Shown in pieces: positions 22,505-33,479 of a stretch of DNA of 64,000 bases; positions within the stretch are counted from its first letter, which is position 1, and each line of letters begins with the position of its first letter. The DNA lies in assembly GCA_039583875.1 (NCBI GenBank), contig CM077155.1, positions 5,630,043-5,694,042 of the forward strand. Reading direction: 5' to 3'. The position numbers were made by a program, and so were the translations under genes. A model generated the notes under the pieces. The model searched no databases. It was not told the DNA's origin and saw only the letters and a program-made list of their open reading frames with translations. Source of the stretch: Platanthera guangdongensis (lineage: Eukaryota; Streptophyta; Magnoliopsida; Asparagales; Orchidaceae).

Positions 22505-22806
22505 AGACTACAGAAGCTCCAGGCTCGTGCACGATCTGAGGGGGAGCACGGAATTCAAGTGTGCGCACAGACGCAAGAACTTAGGGGGAGCAAGGGGTCA
22601 AATGCTACCGACCCCGATTTGCAGAAGCCGAAAAGGGGGAGATTACCCTCTCGGCTAAGGCTAAGGTGGCTCTAAGCTTGCTCCCAAGAAATTGGTATTG
22701 GTAATGGATAACTCACTCAACTCAATTTTAAGCTTATGGTTTTCATTCCCATTTGCTCTATTCACCTTAGCTTGTAGGGTTTAGGCTTCTTCAAATAGGG
22801 GGAGAT
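22505..22806 (+). other. E3 3' untranslated stretch and polypurine tract
   Basis: There is no further ORF. Several GGGGGAG purine runs occur (22538-22650); the last, AAATAGGGGGAGAT (22793-22806), abuts the 3' LTR and is the polypurine tract. Confidence 0.85.
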
Positions 22807-23876
22807 TGTTGGGTATTGTATCCACAATGTACCTGATTTGAAGAAGCCCCTGGACAAGCTAAGGTCAATAGAAAATGTATTTGATAAAATCTTTCAAGTT
22901 GTACTTGTAGGTTTTCCACGCTAAGTGCACACCAATGTCAGGGTGCAGTAGGTCAATATACACGGGTCTGCACGACGTAATCCCTCGTTGAGAAGATCAG
23001 TGTGTTGGCCTACGTGTACTCTCTCTATTGGAGTGCACTTACTTTCAAGTACAGGGCCGTGCTTATGCAAGAGAAGACAAGGAGCAAGGATGGGTCAAGG
23101 AGCAGCTCTTGGGTGGAAAGACGAAAATTCGTCTAAGTATAATTCGACGATTCTTGCCGATTCGGCGAGAATCACTAGTGATTCTCGCCGACTCTTTCCG
23201 GCTACCTCAAAATGGTGCCAAGTAAGATTCGGCGAGAATCACTAGTGATTCTCGCCGAACCCATCGTAGAGCAGATCATGAATACCAGTAGTATTCGTTG
23301 AGAATCACTAAGTGATTCGGCGAGAATCACTAGTGATTCTCGACGAATCATTGAGAATCACTAACTGATTCTCGCCGATTCGTCGAGAATCACCTGCGAT
23401 TCTCGCCGATTTTTACTTGGCGTTTTCTCTGGAAGCTGCTGGACCGGATTCTGCTGTTGGACTATTTTGAACCGGTTTTCGGGATACCTTAGTCTCCAAA
23501 CGAAGTTTGTATCTCGTGTACATTCTATTTTTACTTTTCTTGTAAAGGAACATTTGTTCCGTGTTGTAAGGGTTGGGTGCAACCCGGTTTGTGGGAGTGT
23601 CGACTCCTACGTGTGGAAGGGTTCCTTCCGATAGTGCAAGGATTGGATTTCAATCCTGTTGGAGAAGTGACTGAGTCGTCCCTTGTTGGGAGATAGGTCG
23701 AAGGCGGAAAGTGGATGTACCCAAGTCGGGGAACCACTATAAATTGCCTGTGTTTTCTGTGTGCTGTGCTGTTTATCTTTATTGTGCAGGTACTATTATA
23801 AATTCCGCAAAAGCGCTACACGTCACCTATTCCTCCCCCCCATAGGTGCACATAGTTGACACTAGGTGGACTTTCA
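22807..23876 (+). repeat. E3 3' LTR with internal deletion
   Basis: It starts TGTTGGGTATTG and ends GTGGACTTTCA, 1070 bp. Compared with the 5' LTR it lacks the bases equivalent to 16052-16568. The deletion lies between two GGGAT pentamers (16047-16051 and 16564-16568 of the 5' LTR), one of which is kept here. The lost part includes the TATA box and most of the leader. A smaller loss in the palindrome array occurs near 23150. Confidence 0.95.
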
Positions 23877-23881
23877 AATAT
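23877..23881. repeat. Target-site duplication of E3, right copy (AATAT)
   Basis: AATAT directly follows the CA end of the E3 3' LTR and matches 15353-15357. E2 gag sequence resumes after it. Confidence 0.95.
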
Positions 23882-24148
23882 TTCACCAGACATAGTCTGG
23901 GCTAGAATGTTCATAGCCTTTGCATCAGCCAATTTCCATTTCTTGATTTCTGCTTCTGTTCCTGAAGGAGGTGGACCATCACTTGTACTTGTGTTTTCTG
24001 GAGGTCTTGGACACACTGTCAAAATAGAATTGAAAATGTCTTCATCAATAGAGTTCATGTACAATCTAATCCTTGCCTTCCAAAGTGCAAACTTAGATAG
24101 ATTGCACATTGGAGGTCTGGTGCTAGCATAATCTTTGTTTTGGGCCAT
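23882..24148 (-). pseudogene. E2 gag, N-terminal part
   Basis: This begins at an ATG on the minus strand (24148, MAQNKDYASTRP), about 110 bases after the primer-binding site. It covers the start of gag (NLSKFALWKARIRLYMNSID), nearly identical to E4 gag at 29812. The reading continues at 15357 after E3. An upstream in-frame ATG at 24175 would add nine residues; MAQNKDY is preferred because E4 starts at the matching codon. Confidence 0.88.
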
Positions 24149-24257
24149 GTTCTGTGAAGAAATAAATCTAACCACAAACTTAAAACAAGCAGATCAAACT
24201 AGAGGGATCTTTATGTTCAGGTGTTAGCCTGTGCAACCACTAAGGTGTGGTATTTTA

Positions 24258-24279
24258 ACTAACCTCCCTCTGATACCAA
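24258..24279 (-). other. E2 primer-binding site
   Basis: On the minus strand ATTGGTATCAGAGGGAGGTT follows the CA end of the 5' LTR. It matches the initiator tRNA-Met type used by plant copia elements. Confidence 0.9.
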
Positions 24280-26171
24280 TTGAAAGTGCAGGTTAGATCT
24301 GATATACTCTAGAGGGGGGGGGGGGGTGAATAGAGTATGGTGCATACTAAAAACTTCTTACAACTGTTGTTGTATACCTAAGTGAACAGGGAAGCAAGTA
24401 ACATAAAGTAAACACATCAACTACCTAATAAAAAAGCAATCACAGAACAATCACAAACCACGACCAGAAAACAAAAGAAAATAAACAACCAGAAGACACA
24501 AGGAGCTATAGTGGTTCCCCAACCAATCTGGGTACATCCACTCTTCTACCACCGTAGGTAGGAATCTACTGCAGGATGGGTTGATCAGGTGTCCTGGGTA
24601 CCAATGGGTTTTGATCAGGTCCCCAAAAACCAAACCCTCAAGTCTTTTGGAAGGAGACTTGCAACCAGAATAATTTTGAAGGGATTTAAAACCCTGTACA
24701 AGAATTAGAGAGAGGGTGATAGTGTCTTCTCTGTCAACAGTCAGAGAGAAGACTTGTGGATTGAATGTAACAGCTTTTGCTCCCCCTGAGGTCTTGAATT
24801 GGTCAGGAATGCTGGAGCACTGTTTCAGGGTGATAGGCCTTCAATGACCTAGAATGCCTGGACCAGAACTGCTTCAGGAACTTCTTTGATAGATTGATTG
24901 AATGTTGTCCTTCGAAGTTATCCTGTAAATAGAGAGAAGAACACTCTTGATTGAATTTAGTTGTTCTTCTTCTTCTCCAAAAGTCCTCTGGTCAAGGCTG
25001 ATTGCAGTCAAGAACTTTAGATTTGAGAATGTTTGTTCTTCTGCAACTTTTGAGTATTTTCTGTACTGTAATTCTTGAACTCTGCTTGATTCTGTTCACT
25101 ATCTGTGCTCTGTGTTTCCCTCTCTTACTGACTGAGGAATATTCAAACTTTTTGAATATGTCAAGCAGTAATTACAGTCGGCCTTGGAAAGAATCAGCAA
25201 TCAATGACTTTCCTAACTGTCCCATGGAAAAACGGCATGTAATTGTCCATAGTCAATACGCGTTCTAACGGTAACATTCCGAGAAGATCTGGCATTAAAT
25301 GTTCAGGAATCAGCGCCAAGAAACGGGACGGGAACCTTGAAGAAAACCTAATCTAGATTCGTCAAACAAAGAACACAATTCGTCGAGCTGAACTTGTGTT
25401 CGTCGAGCTGAGCTTGAGTTCGTCGAGCTGAGCTTGATAGAGTTCGTCGAGCAGAGAATGGTTCTGGACTTAGACAAAATATCCTGCATCTGCATCTGCT
25501 GAAATGCTGTGTCGACAAAAGTTGGTGTCGAGAGATTGATCTTGGTGTCGACACAAATCATCTGGTGTCGATATAAGCTGGTGTCGACTGAAATCCTGGT
25601 GTCGACATAAGTTGGTGTCGACTGAAATCCTGGTGTCGACACAAACTGTCTGGTGTCGACAAAAACCCTAAGTGTCGACACAGATTCTCTGAGTTCAGAA
25701 ATCGTCGAGTAGCGATTATCATTCGTCGACCTGAGAAGCTGACTTCGTCGACCTGAGAAGCTGTGAACTTGAGGTCCAAGTTCGTCGAGCTCAGAATATA
25801 ATTCGTCGACCGAAGCATGAAGCTGGACTTAGAAAAATTTGAAGTTCTCTTGAATTTGGCTTGATGTAGAAACTGAAGTTTCGTCGAACAGAGAACATAG
25901 ATCGTCGAGCTCAGCACTAAGAATTGTCTCACGATCGTCGAGCGCAGAACTCCTTTCGTCGAGCTGAGTTCGACGAACATCGAACTCACTTTACTTAGTC
26001 TTGAAAAACTTGTGAGTCTGGAGTCTCTGAGGGTCTTGATGAAAGCTGGTCCATCTGGAGTTGAGCCTAAGGACTTAACCTAAACTCTAGGACACAAAAT
26101 GACCCTAGCTATACATGATGGGTCACATCCTAAGTCAGTGAACCTAGCCCAAATCAACTAGGGATCCAACA
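24280..26171 (-). repeat. E2 5' LTR (right copy)
   Basis: 1892 bp, close to identical by eye to 5160-7041, with the same TTCGTCGAGCTGAG and GGTGTCGAC blocks at 25370-25990. Both ends match the left copy. The right end is followed by element sequence instead of flanking DNA. Confidence 0.92.
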
Positions 26172-26327
26172 ATCTCCCCCTATTTGGGTGAGGTCACTAA
26201 CAGAGACTCAAGAAAGAAAAACAAAGCAAGAAAGGAAATATATATGGCAGAGAATTATAACACATGCAACAAATATATATATATACACACAACTTTGTTT
26301 AACAGATAACACAGTTTAAAACAAATA
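26172..26327 (-). repeat. Second copy of E2 internal 3' end (tandem remnant)
   Basis: 156 bases match 7042-7194, the polypurine tract and the sequence inside it, and then similarity stops abruptly at ACAAATA. On the minus strand this remnant leads into the E2 5' LTR as if the latter were also the 3' LTR of an upstream copy. The junction at 26327/26328 with E5 has no insertion hallmarks. Confidence 0.85.
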
Positions 26328-27200
26328 AGATTCTTGAAATAAATGGAGAGAAAACCTCTCGCGCGTGGTGGGGAACCCCCGCATCCCCAGTAAGAGCCTT
26401 CCCCTCTCGCTTTTCCCTCAATTCGCCTTCTTTTACTCTATTCATGCGGGCTCACCATTGTTTTCGACTTCTCGCACTTTGCGTAGGCATCCAATTTGAC
26501 TCTAATACCGAGGACGCTCCCGCATCTCCTCCCCTCTCGCCCCTTCCACGCCCTAACGAGATTGAGGACTACTTGGGTGATCCCATGGATACTCTAGAGT
26601 TGAAGAGGAGGACGGCTAGGATGTTCCGGAAATACAAGCACATAATCCGCGAGATGGAGCTGGAGAAGCAGGCCTCTGACCGACGCATGGACTGGCTAGA
26701 GACAGAGTGCCCCCGCCTCGCGCTTTTCATCTTAAACGAGACGGACGAACATCTCCGTCTCGCGCGCCGCGGCGTGGTCGCCGCTCGCGCTTTTCATCTT
26801 CCAGGCCGCCCTCCCTTGGCGGGAGGTCAAGATGGTCGCTGGAAATGGATCAGGAAATAAGCTGTCGTGGGTCCGTCTCGCTTTCTCCAGGCCCCCTATA
26901 TTATCGCTGCTGATTTAACTTTTTAATTATTGATGAGTTGTATAAAGCTTTCTGTGCGGGATGCCCCCTCTGCGGGATGAACTATTTTATCATTTCGATA
27001 CTGTGCCTGTCATATCATGATGTTTTTCATCATTACCCTGATTAGCCATTTTTTCAATGATGATGGATTTTACCTCGAAAAGACCGCTGCGGCGGCCCTG
27101 CCCCTTGGGTTCTAGAGAGAGAGAGAGACTAAGTGTCGGGGTGCCTCGTCATTTCCCGCCGCTTGATTTTCCCGCTTAATCTCCTCTCTCCCCCACTCTT
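26328..27200 (+). other. Left end of E5: possible second antisense exon, otherwise unassigned
   Basis: GC-rich sequence. An ORF from about 26492 to 26860 encodes a Pro-rich start then a charged, coiled-coil-like part (MFRKYKHIIREMELEKQA). It is preceded by an acceptor-like TTGCGTAG at 26481-26488, so it could be a last exon of another antisense gene. I do not recognise the product. From 26861 to 27200 I see only non-coding sequence ending in a CT-rich tract. Confidence 0.4.
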
Positions 27201-27207
27201 TATAAAT
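27201..27207 (+). promoter_or_regulatory. TATA box of the E5 antisense gene
   Basis: TATAAAT after a pyrimidine tract (CTCTCTCCCCCACTCTT), 151 bp before the ATG at 27352. The fragment at 53754 has the same arrangement (TATAAAT at 53704). Confidence 0.6.
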
Positions 27208-27351
27208 ATCTCAAATTCAGACATTCCCCTGCTTTTGTTATTTGAGGCCGTCTTTTTGGTTGCAGCTTCCGTCTCTCTCCTCTTCCTCACTCATCTCGCG
27301 TCCCGCTCTCTCTAAGTCGTTCTCTTCCCCTTTACTGCCTTCTCGCCTGCC

Positions 27352-28120
27352 ATGGGAAAGAAGAAGGTGGAAGAAGGCGAGGGCCGCAGCCGTTGCGGAA
27401 AGAGGTTTGTGGACCACGACTTCCCACTCGGCAGACTGCCAGAGGACGAATATGCTCGCTTCGCCAGCGAGTATCTCACTGACGATTACTTATCCCGCCC
27501 GCCCAAAGTTGGCGAATGCATCAACACTTTCTACCCCAATGAACTGGCCTTCCCCGTCTCGCACTTCGAGGCGGGGCTGCGACTTCCTCTTTGGCCAGAG
27601 GTAAAGTTAGTTCTCAAGTACTTTGGGGTTGTCCCTGCCCAATTCAACCCCAACGCCATCTCCATGCTGACTGCTTTTGCCTGCTACCTGCGGCGAGAGC
27701 GCATCGAATTTAGCTTGACGGCTTTTCGCAAGCTGTTCGTCTACCACGCAAAAGACGACGACGTCTCTTATTTTACAGGCCAAGGCCTGAAGGTGTGCGA
27801 GACACCGAATAAAAACCACCACTGGCTAACTCGCTTTGTCTTCATCTGCGGGGATTTAGGAGGCATTCATCTCGCCCCGGTGTCTCCTGCCGAATGTTAT
27901 TATGAAACCCCCAAGGTGGGGGGTGCCGAGAAGGATCTCTGTGACTTCTTCGCAGGGAAGAATTTTGAGGTCAATTACCTTAGGCGACACCTCGACTCGC
28001 TTCCAGCCGTCTTCCCCGGTGAAGGTATGCTCCTGTCCCCCCTCTTTAGCCTTGTAAATTTTCGTTCTCTGCTGACTGTCCTCTCTTCCAGGAGAAAGAA
28101 CCATCCTCGTTCATCCAACT
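27352..28120 (+). pseudogene. E5 antisense gene, exon 1, intron 1 and start of exon 2
   Basis: ATG 27352 opens a protein starting MGKKKVEEGEG, with FPLGRLPEDEYARFASEY, an NELAFPVSHFEAGLRLPLWPE block and FGVVPAQFNPNAISMLTAF. This is the pattern of the plant 'gypsy-type transposon' / Transposase_28-like domain found in ORFs associated with Ty3 elements. Exon 1 ends at 28024; intron 1 (28025-28091, GT...CAG, phase 1, 67 bp) is followed by exon 2, which E4 interrupts after 28120. No stop lies in this part. It is antisense to E5 pol. Function unknown; a gag-like or regulatory role is possible. Confidence 0.75.
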
Positions 28121-29679
28121 TGTTGGAACACCCTATTACTAATTTGGGCAAGGATCATTATGTCCTTTGGGAAATTTGTTTTGACCTCCTTGTATAGATC
28201 TAAAGGTCAATTAGATTGAGTCTAAGGGTTAGTATTTAGGTTTGAAAGCTGCCCTCAAGACCCTCAAGACCAGATATTTCAGTTCAGGAGACTAAGTCAT
28301 TTCGTCGAGCTCAGGTCGACGAATCGTCGAACTCCATTCGACGATCTCTGAGCTCACTTCGACGAATCGTCGAACTCCATTCGACGATCTCTGAGCTCAC
28401 TTCGACGAATCGTCGAACTCCATTCGACGATCTCTGAGCTCACTTCAACGAGTCGTCGAAATCCGTTCGGCGATCTTCGAGCTCAGATCGACGTTCCTGT
28501 CTCTAGTTTGTTTCCCTATCTCTGAGCTCAGTTCGACGATAGTTGAGCTCAGATCGACGATTTCTGCTTCAGTCTAAGTCTAGTCGCTGAGCTCAGTTCA
28601 ATGATAGTTGAGCTCAGGTCGACGTTTTTCTGGAGATATCGATGTTTTTCAAGATTCAAATTCAGTCAGTTTTGGTATTCCCTTCTATTTATTCCCAGCA
28701 TTTATTTCAAGAATCTTGTAGCCGTTTCAATTAATCTGGAGCAACTTTCAAGGAGATTTTAAAGGAATGTTTTATTGGACTTTCCTCCAGAAGACAAAAT
28801 GCATTTAAGAAAGTCATTTATGACAGGCTAACGACTATCTTGGACAGAGAATCATTCTATTCAGATCTAAGGAATAAAAGATTATTCATTCTGCTGGTTA
28901 ATAATAACAACAACAAGAAGGAGAGAAATAGTTGCAGATATTCACAGTCATAGAATTCTTACAGGAACACACATCACTGAAGGAGATCAATATACTGAAA
29001 TTTCTAGATCCCTTTTGATTCTAGTGTTCAAAGGCCTTATCATTCAAGACTCCAGACACCACACATTTCAGCTGCTGCTGGAATCATCTTCTGCTGGAGA
29101 TCAAATCTTCTGAAGGCCTATCACCATATTGCTAAGCTTCACTTCCTGAACAACTCAAGATCTCAGGGGGAGCTTTGACAACATCCACTATCTTCTCTCT
29201 GATTGTTGACAGAGAAGATCATCTCACCTCTCTCTCTCTATTGTAAAGGGTTTATCAAACTCCCTTCAAAAGTTTGTGTTGGTTTCTAAGAACTTGTCAA
29301 AACTCAGTGGTGGCAAGACACCTGATCAAAAAATCTAGTTTGGTTTTTGAGCACCTCATCAAAAGCTCATTGGTGCCCAGGACACCTGATCAACTCATCC
29401 TGCAGTGGATTCCTACCTAGGGTGGTAGAAGAGTGGATGTACCCAGATTGATTGAGGAACCACTATAGCTCCTTGTGTCTTCTAGCTGCTATATTTTGTT
29501 TGCTGTGTGCTGTGTTGTTTTATTTCTTGCTTTCATATTTTTATTTTCTGCAGCACTATACACATATTATTTAAATTAAGTCTTCCACTGCAAATAATTT
29601 TTAACTTGAAAATTATTTTAATAAACTCTATTCACCCCCACCCCCTCTAGATTTAAGGTAGATCTTATCCCCACTTTCA
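28121..29679 (+). repeat. E4 5' LTR
   Basis: It begins TGTTGGAACACC and ends CCCCACTTTCA, 1559 bp against 1552 bp for the partner at 38514. The U3 contains the TCGA array 28301-28630. CACCCCCACCCCCTCTAG lies shortly before the end. The two LTRs differ by scattered substitutions, by eye a few percent. Confidence 0.95.
28301..28630. repeat. E4 U3 array of helically phased TCGA hairpins
   Basis: TCGTCGAACTCCATTCGACGA-type inverted pairs repeat. TCGA tetramers start at 28305, 28316, 28327, 28338, 28359, 28370, 28381, 28402, 28413 and 28424: steps of 11, 11, 11, 21, 11, 11, 21, 11, 11. In the 21-bp steps the middle position holds GAGCTC. More degraded sites continue to 28630. The same array is in the 3' LTR at about 38694-39020. 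Confidence 0.92.
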
Positions 29680-29700
29680 ATTGGTATCAGAGGCAGGTTA
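29680..29700 (+). other. E4 primer-binding site
   Basis: ATTGGTATCAGAGGCAGGTT follows the LTR end; initiator tRNA-Met type. Confidence 0.9.
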
Positions 29701-29811
29701 GTTAAAATCCTATATGCTAACACCTGAACAAAAAGATCTCTGATAAGATCAATCTTTTATAAAGGGTTTTTATTTTTATTATTTGTATTATATTTATCTT
29801 TATATAAAACC

Positions 29812-31827
29812 ATGACACAGAATAAAGATTATGCTAACACCAGACCTCTAGTGTGCAATCTATCTAAGTTTGCACTTTGGAAGGCAAGGATAAGATTGTA
29901 CATGAATTCTATTGATGAAGATATTTTTAATTCTGTTTTGACAGTGTGTCCAAGACCCCCAGAAAATACAAGTACAAGTGCTGTTCCACCTCCTTCAGGA
30001 ACAGATGTAGAAATCAAAAAATGGAAAGTTTCATATGCCAAAGCAATGAACATTTTGGCACAAACCATGTTTGATGAAATATTTCCAAAAGTAGCTGAAT
30101 GCAACTCAGCAAAGGACATCTGAGACAATTTATCTGAGATAGTCTCAGGATCTGCTGATGAGAGAAAAGATAGAAGATCTCATCTCATAACCCAATATGA
30201 GAACTTCAAGAAAGGAGAAGCTGAGTCAGTAGCAGATATGTATAATAGGCTCAGTCTCATAGTCAATGAGCTGAAAACATTGGACAAAGAGATCTCATTA
30301 ACTGAGCTCAATGATAAAATCCTAATGTGCTTCCGAAGCACTTAGGACTCAAGGATCTGGCCAATCAAGGATGCCAGAAGCCTAAATGAGATCACAACTG
30401 AAGCTCTCTTGGGCAAGCTCAAGTCTTATGAGCTGCTCATCAAGAATAGAGAAGAAGAGCAGAAGGCTGGCTCACCAGCTATAAGAAAGGAAAAATCAAT
30501 AGCTTTCAAAGCCATTGAAGATCAGCCTGAAGACAAGGTCACAGGCAATGAAGAGCTGCTAAGCCTACTGGCCAAAAGGTTTTACAAAATGGCCAGGAAG
30601 GATTTCAGGAAAAGATCATATAGAGGGAATGACAAGCCAAGGTATGACAAATCAAATAACAAAGAGATTATTTGTTTTGGATGCAGGAAACCAGGCCACA
30701 TTGTGCCTGACTGTCCATAAAATAAAAACAAGGACAATAAGGACATGAAAGAAAAGAGAAAAGAAAAGGACTTCAAGAAAAATAGCAATGACAAATCCTC
30801 CTCCAGCAAGAACAAAAATACAAGGAAGGTGTTTGTTGTTGAAACTTGGAGTGAGACATAAGAAGAATCTGAAGCTTTATCCAGTTCTAGTGATGATGAA
30901 GATGATGCTGATGAAAAAGAATTCTGCATGATGGCTATCAATGCCTCACAACAAAATTCTGATGTAGAAGAGTTAGAGTCAGAATCAGAGACTCAATCTG
31001 AAGAGTACCAGATAATAAATTCTTTTGATTTTAATTCTGAGGACTTCAAGTGTGAGTTTAAAGCACTGTGTTTAGATTTATTAAAATCTGAGAAGGAAAT
31101 CATTTCTCTCAGAAATCAACTATCTAAACATAGCACTTTAAAATCAGAAAACCTCAAACTCTCTCAGGAGTTGGAATGCTATAGGGAGCAGATAGCTTCA
31201 CTGAAAATTGAGCTATCAGAGGCCAAAAAGTTTGAAGAATCCCTTAATAGGAGAAGTATCAAACTAATGGACATCACAAGCACAGTGAACTCAAAATTCA
31301 ATAGTACACTGGGCTTGGGTGCCTCATCTAGCCAACCCATAGTATTAACAACCCCAATCAAATTTATCTCTGATAAAGGTAAGGGAGTTATAGAGGTAGC
31401 TAGGAAGAATTCTGATTTACCTAAGAAAACAAGAGTTCAATAGAAATCATCGAACGGAGCTCGACGATCGTCGAATGAAGATCAACGATCTCAGGCTAAA
31501 TCGTCAAACTCAGGTAGACGATCTCTGAAACCTAAACTCTGCCACAATCGATCTTCGAACGGAGCTCGATGATCTGACCCAAGATCGTCGAACTCAGCTC
31601 AGCAATCGTCGAATAGAGATCAGAGTTTTGAAAATTTTTCCAAAGGTAAATCAAATTTCAAACTTAGGGGTCCTACATCCCAAAGATTTAACCCTTATAC
31701 CGAATGGATAATACCTCCAAAGAGATATCATCCTGAAGGTTATAAGAGTCAACCTGGGATGTCTTTTATTTCTGAATTCAAAGGTTATTGACCTAGGCCC
31801 AAGGTGAACTGGGTCAAAAACAAATGA
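29812..31827 (+). pseudogene. E4 gag
   Basis: Starts at ATG 29812 (MTQNKDYANTRP), 110 bases after the primer-binding site. It contains the gag core (SKFALWKARIRLYMNS, SADERKDRRSHLITQYEN), a CCHC knuckle (CFGCRKPGHIVPDC) near 30678-30719, an acidic Ser-rich part, a coiled coil (31020-31260) and a C-terminal stretch coded by a TCGA array (31441-31620). The whole gag stays in one frame, but at least seven stops break it, among them TGA 30121 and a TAG near 30343 (both Trp codons in relatives), TAA 30718, TAA 30859 (shared with E2) and TAG 31441. It ends at TGA 31825-31827, followed by a TGCAG site. Confidence 0.88.
31441..31620. repeat. TCGA palindrome array inside E4 gag
   Basis: The counterpart of 13795-13995 in E2: TCGTCGAACGGAGCTCGACGATCG-like inverted pairs, partly mutated (TCGTCAAACTC, ATCAACGATC). 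In the gag frame they encode repeated Ser-Ser-Asn-Gly-Ala-Arg-Arg peptides. Confidence 0.82.
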
Positions 31828-31828
31828 A

Positions 31829-33240
31829 TTGTCTTATGTGCAGGTGAAGACCTATCCAAAATCAAACCAGCAATGGTACCTGGATAGTGGGTGCTCAAAG
31901 CACAAGAAAGAAAACAAGGACAATTTCACATCCTCCAAAGCCAAGCTTGGGCCCAAAGTAATATTTGGTGATTCAAACTTTAGACTAACAAATGGATATG
32001 GTGAAGTCCTGATTGGCACAGTCACTTTCAAGAAAGTAGCCTATGTGGAAGGACTGAAGCACAACTTAATCAGTATCAGTCAAGTGTGTGATGAAGGCTA
32101 TCAAGTGACTTTCAACAAATCCTCATTCAAAATCAAATCAGAGGACAACACAACTGTGTTGACAAGTAAAAGGAAAGGTAACATTTATCTTGTAGATTTT
32201 CTTTCAACTAAGGTAGATATATGTTTGTTCAACTCTATTTGTAGAGCTAATTAATTATGGCATAAGAGACTAGGACATATAAACTTAGAACCATTGCTAG
32301 GCTATCCAAGGACAACCTTGTTAGAGGACTACCTTCTGGCCCCTACAAGAAGGAAGGACTTTGCAGGGCTTGTCAATTAGGTAAGCAAACCAAAAATAGT
32401 TTCAAATTACTTAATAAGAGTGATTCACCTAGGATTTTGTATCTGTTACACATGGACCTTTTTGGACCCATTACAGTACAAAGTTTAGGAGGAAAATCCT
32501 ATACTTTAGTGGTTGTAGATGACTTCTCTAGATTCACATGGGTATTCTTTCTGAGGAAGAAGTCTGATAACTTTAAGTGTTTGATAGAGTTTCTCAAATG
32601 CATACAGAGTGAGTTCAATACTCACATTGCCCTGATCAGAAGTGATCATGGGACAGAGTTTGATTCTCTTCTTATGTAAGAGTTCTGTCAGAGTGAAGGG
32701 ATCAGGCACACTTTCTCAGCTCCTAGAACTTCTCAACAAAATGGGGTAGCTGAAAGGAAAAATAGAACCCTTATTGAATCTGCTACTACATTGTTGTCAG
32801 ATGCCCATGTTCCTCTATCCTTTTGTGCAGAGGCAGTGAGCACCTCCAACTATGTGTTGAATAAAAGTTTAATACATAAACTGAAGGGCAAGACTCCCTA
32901 TGAATTACTCAAAGTGAAGAAACCTAAAGTAGATTACTTCAAAATCTTTGGTTGTATTTGCTACATTCATAATAATGACAAGAAATACTGAGTAAAATTT
33001 CAAGCTAAAGCTGATGAAGGAGTGTTTCTGGGATACTCCATGATCAGTAAAGCTTATATGGTATATAATAAATCTACTCTCAAAATTGAAGAATCTGTTC
33101 ATATATCTTTTGATGAATCTAACATGTCTTTCAAGGAGAAGAATACTTCTACCATAGAACCTTTACAGGTACACTCTCTTGCTGAAGACTTGGACAGGTT
33201 ACAAATCATTTAAAAAGTTGAAAGCAGTGAAGATGAAGAA
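31829..33240 (+). pseudogene. E4 protease and integrase
   Basis: Protease active site WYLDSGCSKH near 31875 (the following MTG is replaced by KKE), then IFGDSNF and YVEGLKHNLISISQ. Integrase: LWHKRLGHIN zinc-finger start, D in LLHMDLFGP (32437 frame), D in [18 protein letters not shown], then SFCAEAVSTSNYVLN and VFLGYSMISKAY. It lies in the +1 frame relative to gag. A one-base loss near 32285, visible against E2, shifts the frame in the zinc finger; stops include 32677-32679 and one near 32989. Confidence 0.88.
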
Positions 33241-33479
33241 GTTATTCAACACATTGGAGAGAATCTTCTTGAAGAGCCAGTTGTTGTACCATGAGAGGAA
33301 ACAACAATACAGGTTGGTGAACAATCAACATCTCCTGTTGATTTAGTAACATCAAGAGACCATCCAATCTCCCAAGTGATTGGAGACATCTCAGCTGGTG
33401 TGCAAACCAGAAATCAGGTCAACCAAAACCTGATGCACACTTATTTTCTTTCTTAAATTGAACCTCAATCCATTCAAGA

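Larger units (their letters stand above)
15358..23876 (+). mobile_element. E3: complete SIRE-like Ty1/copia element nested in E2 gag
   Basis: LTRs at 15358-16956 and 22807-23876, a primer-binding site, gag, pol and polypurine tract are all present and the element is flanked by AATAT on both sides. It belongs with E7 and E8 (gag MEAVDPR...EEGPY type; LTR start TGTTGGGTA). It has no post-pol ORF: only about 290 bases separate the pol stop and polypurine tract. Gag and pol have no internal frameshift and few stops, so it is among the better kept copies here, as expected for an insertion younger than E2. Confidence 0.95.
5160..26327 (-). mobile_element. E2: SIRE-like Ty1/copia element, with E3 nested in it
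   Basis: Two nearly identical LTRs (5160-7041 and 24280-26171) enclose, reading on the minus strand, a primer-binding site, gag, protease, integrase, RT, RNase H, a long post-pol ORF and a polypurine tract. Pol order PR-IN-RT-RNH marks Ty1/copia. The long LTRs, long gag and extra ORF after pol match the SIRE lineage. E3 interrupts gag. To the right of the 5' LTR, 26172-26327 is a second copy of the internal 3' end, so E2 is part of a truncated tandem array rather than a simple insertion. Confidence 0.9.
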
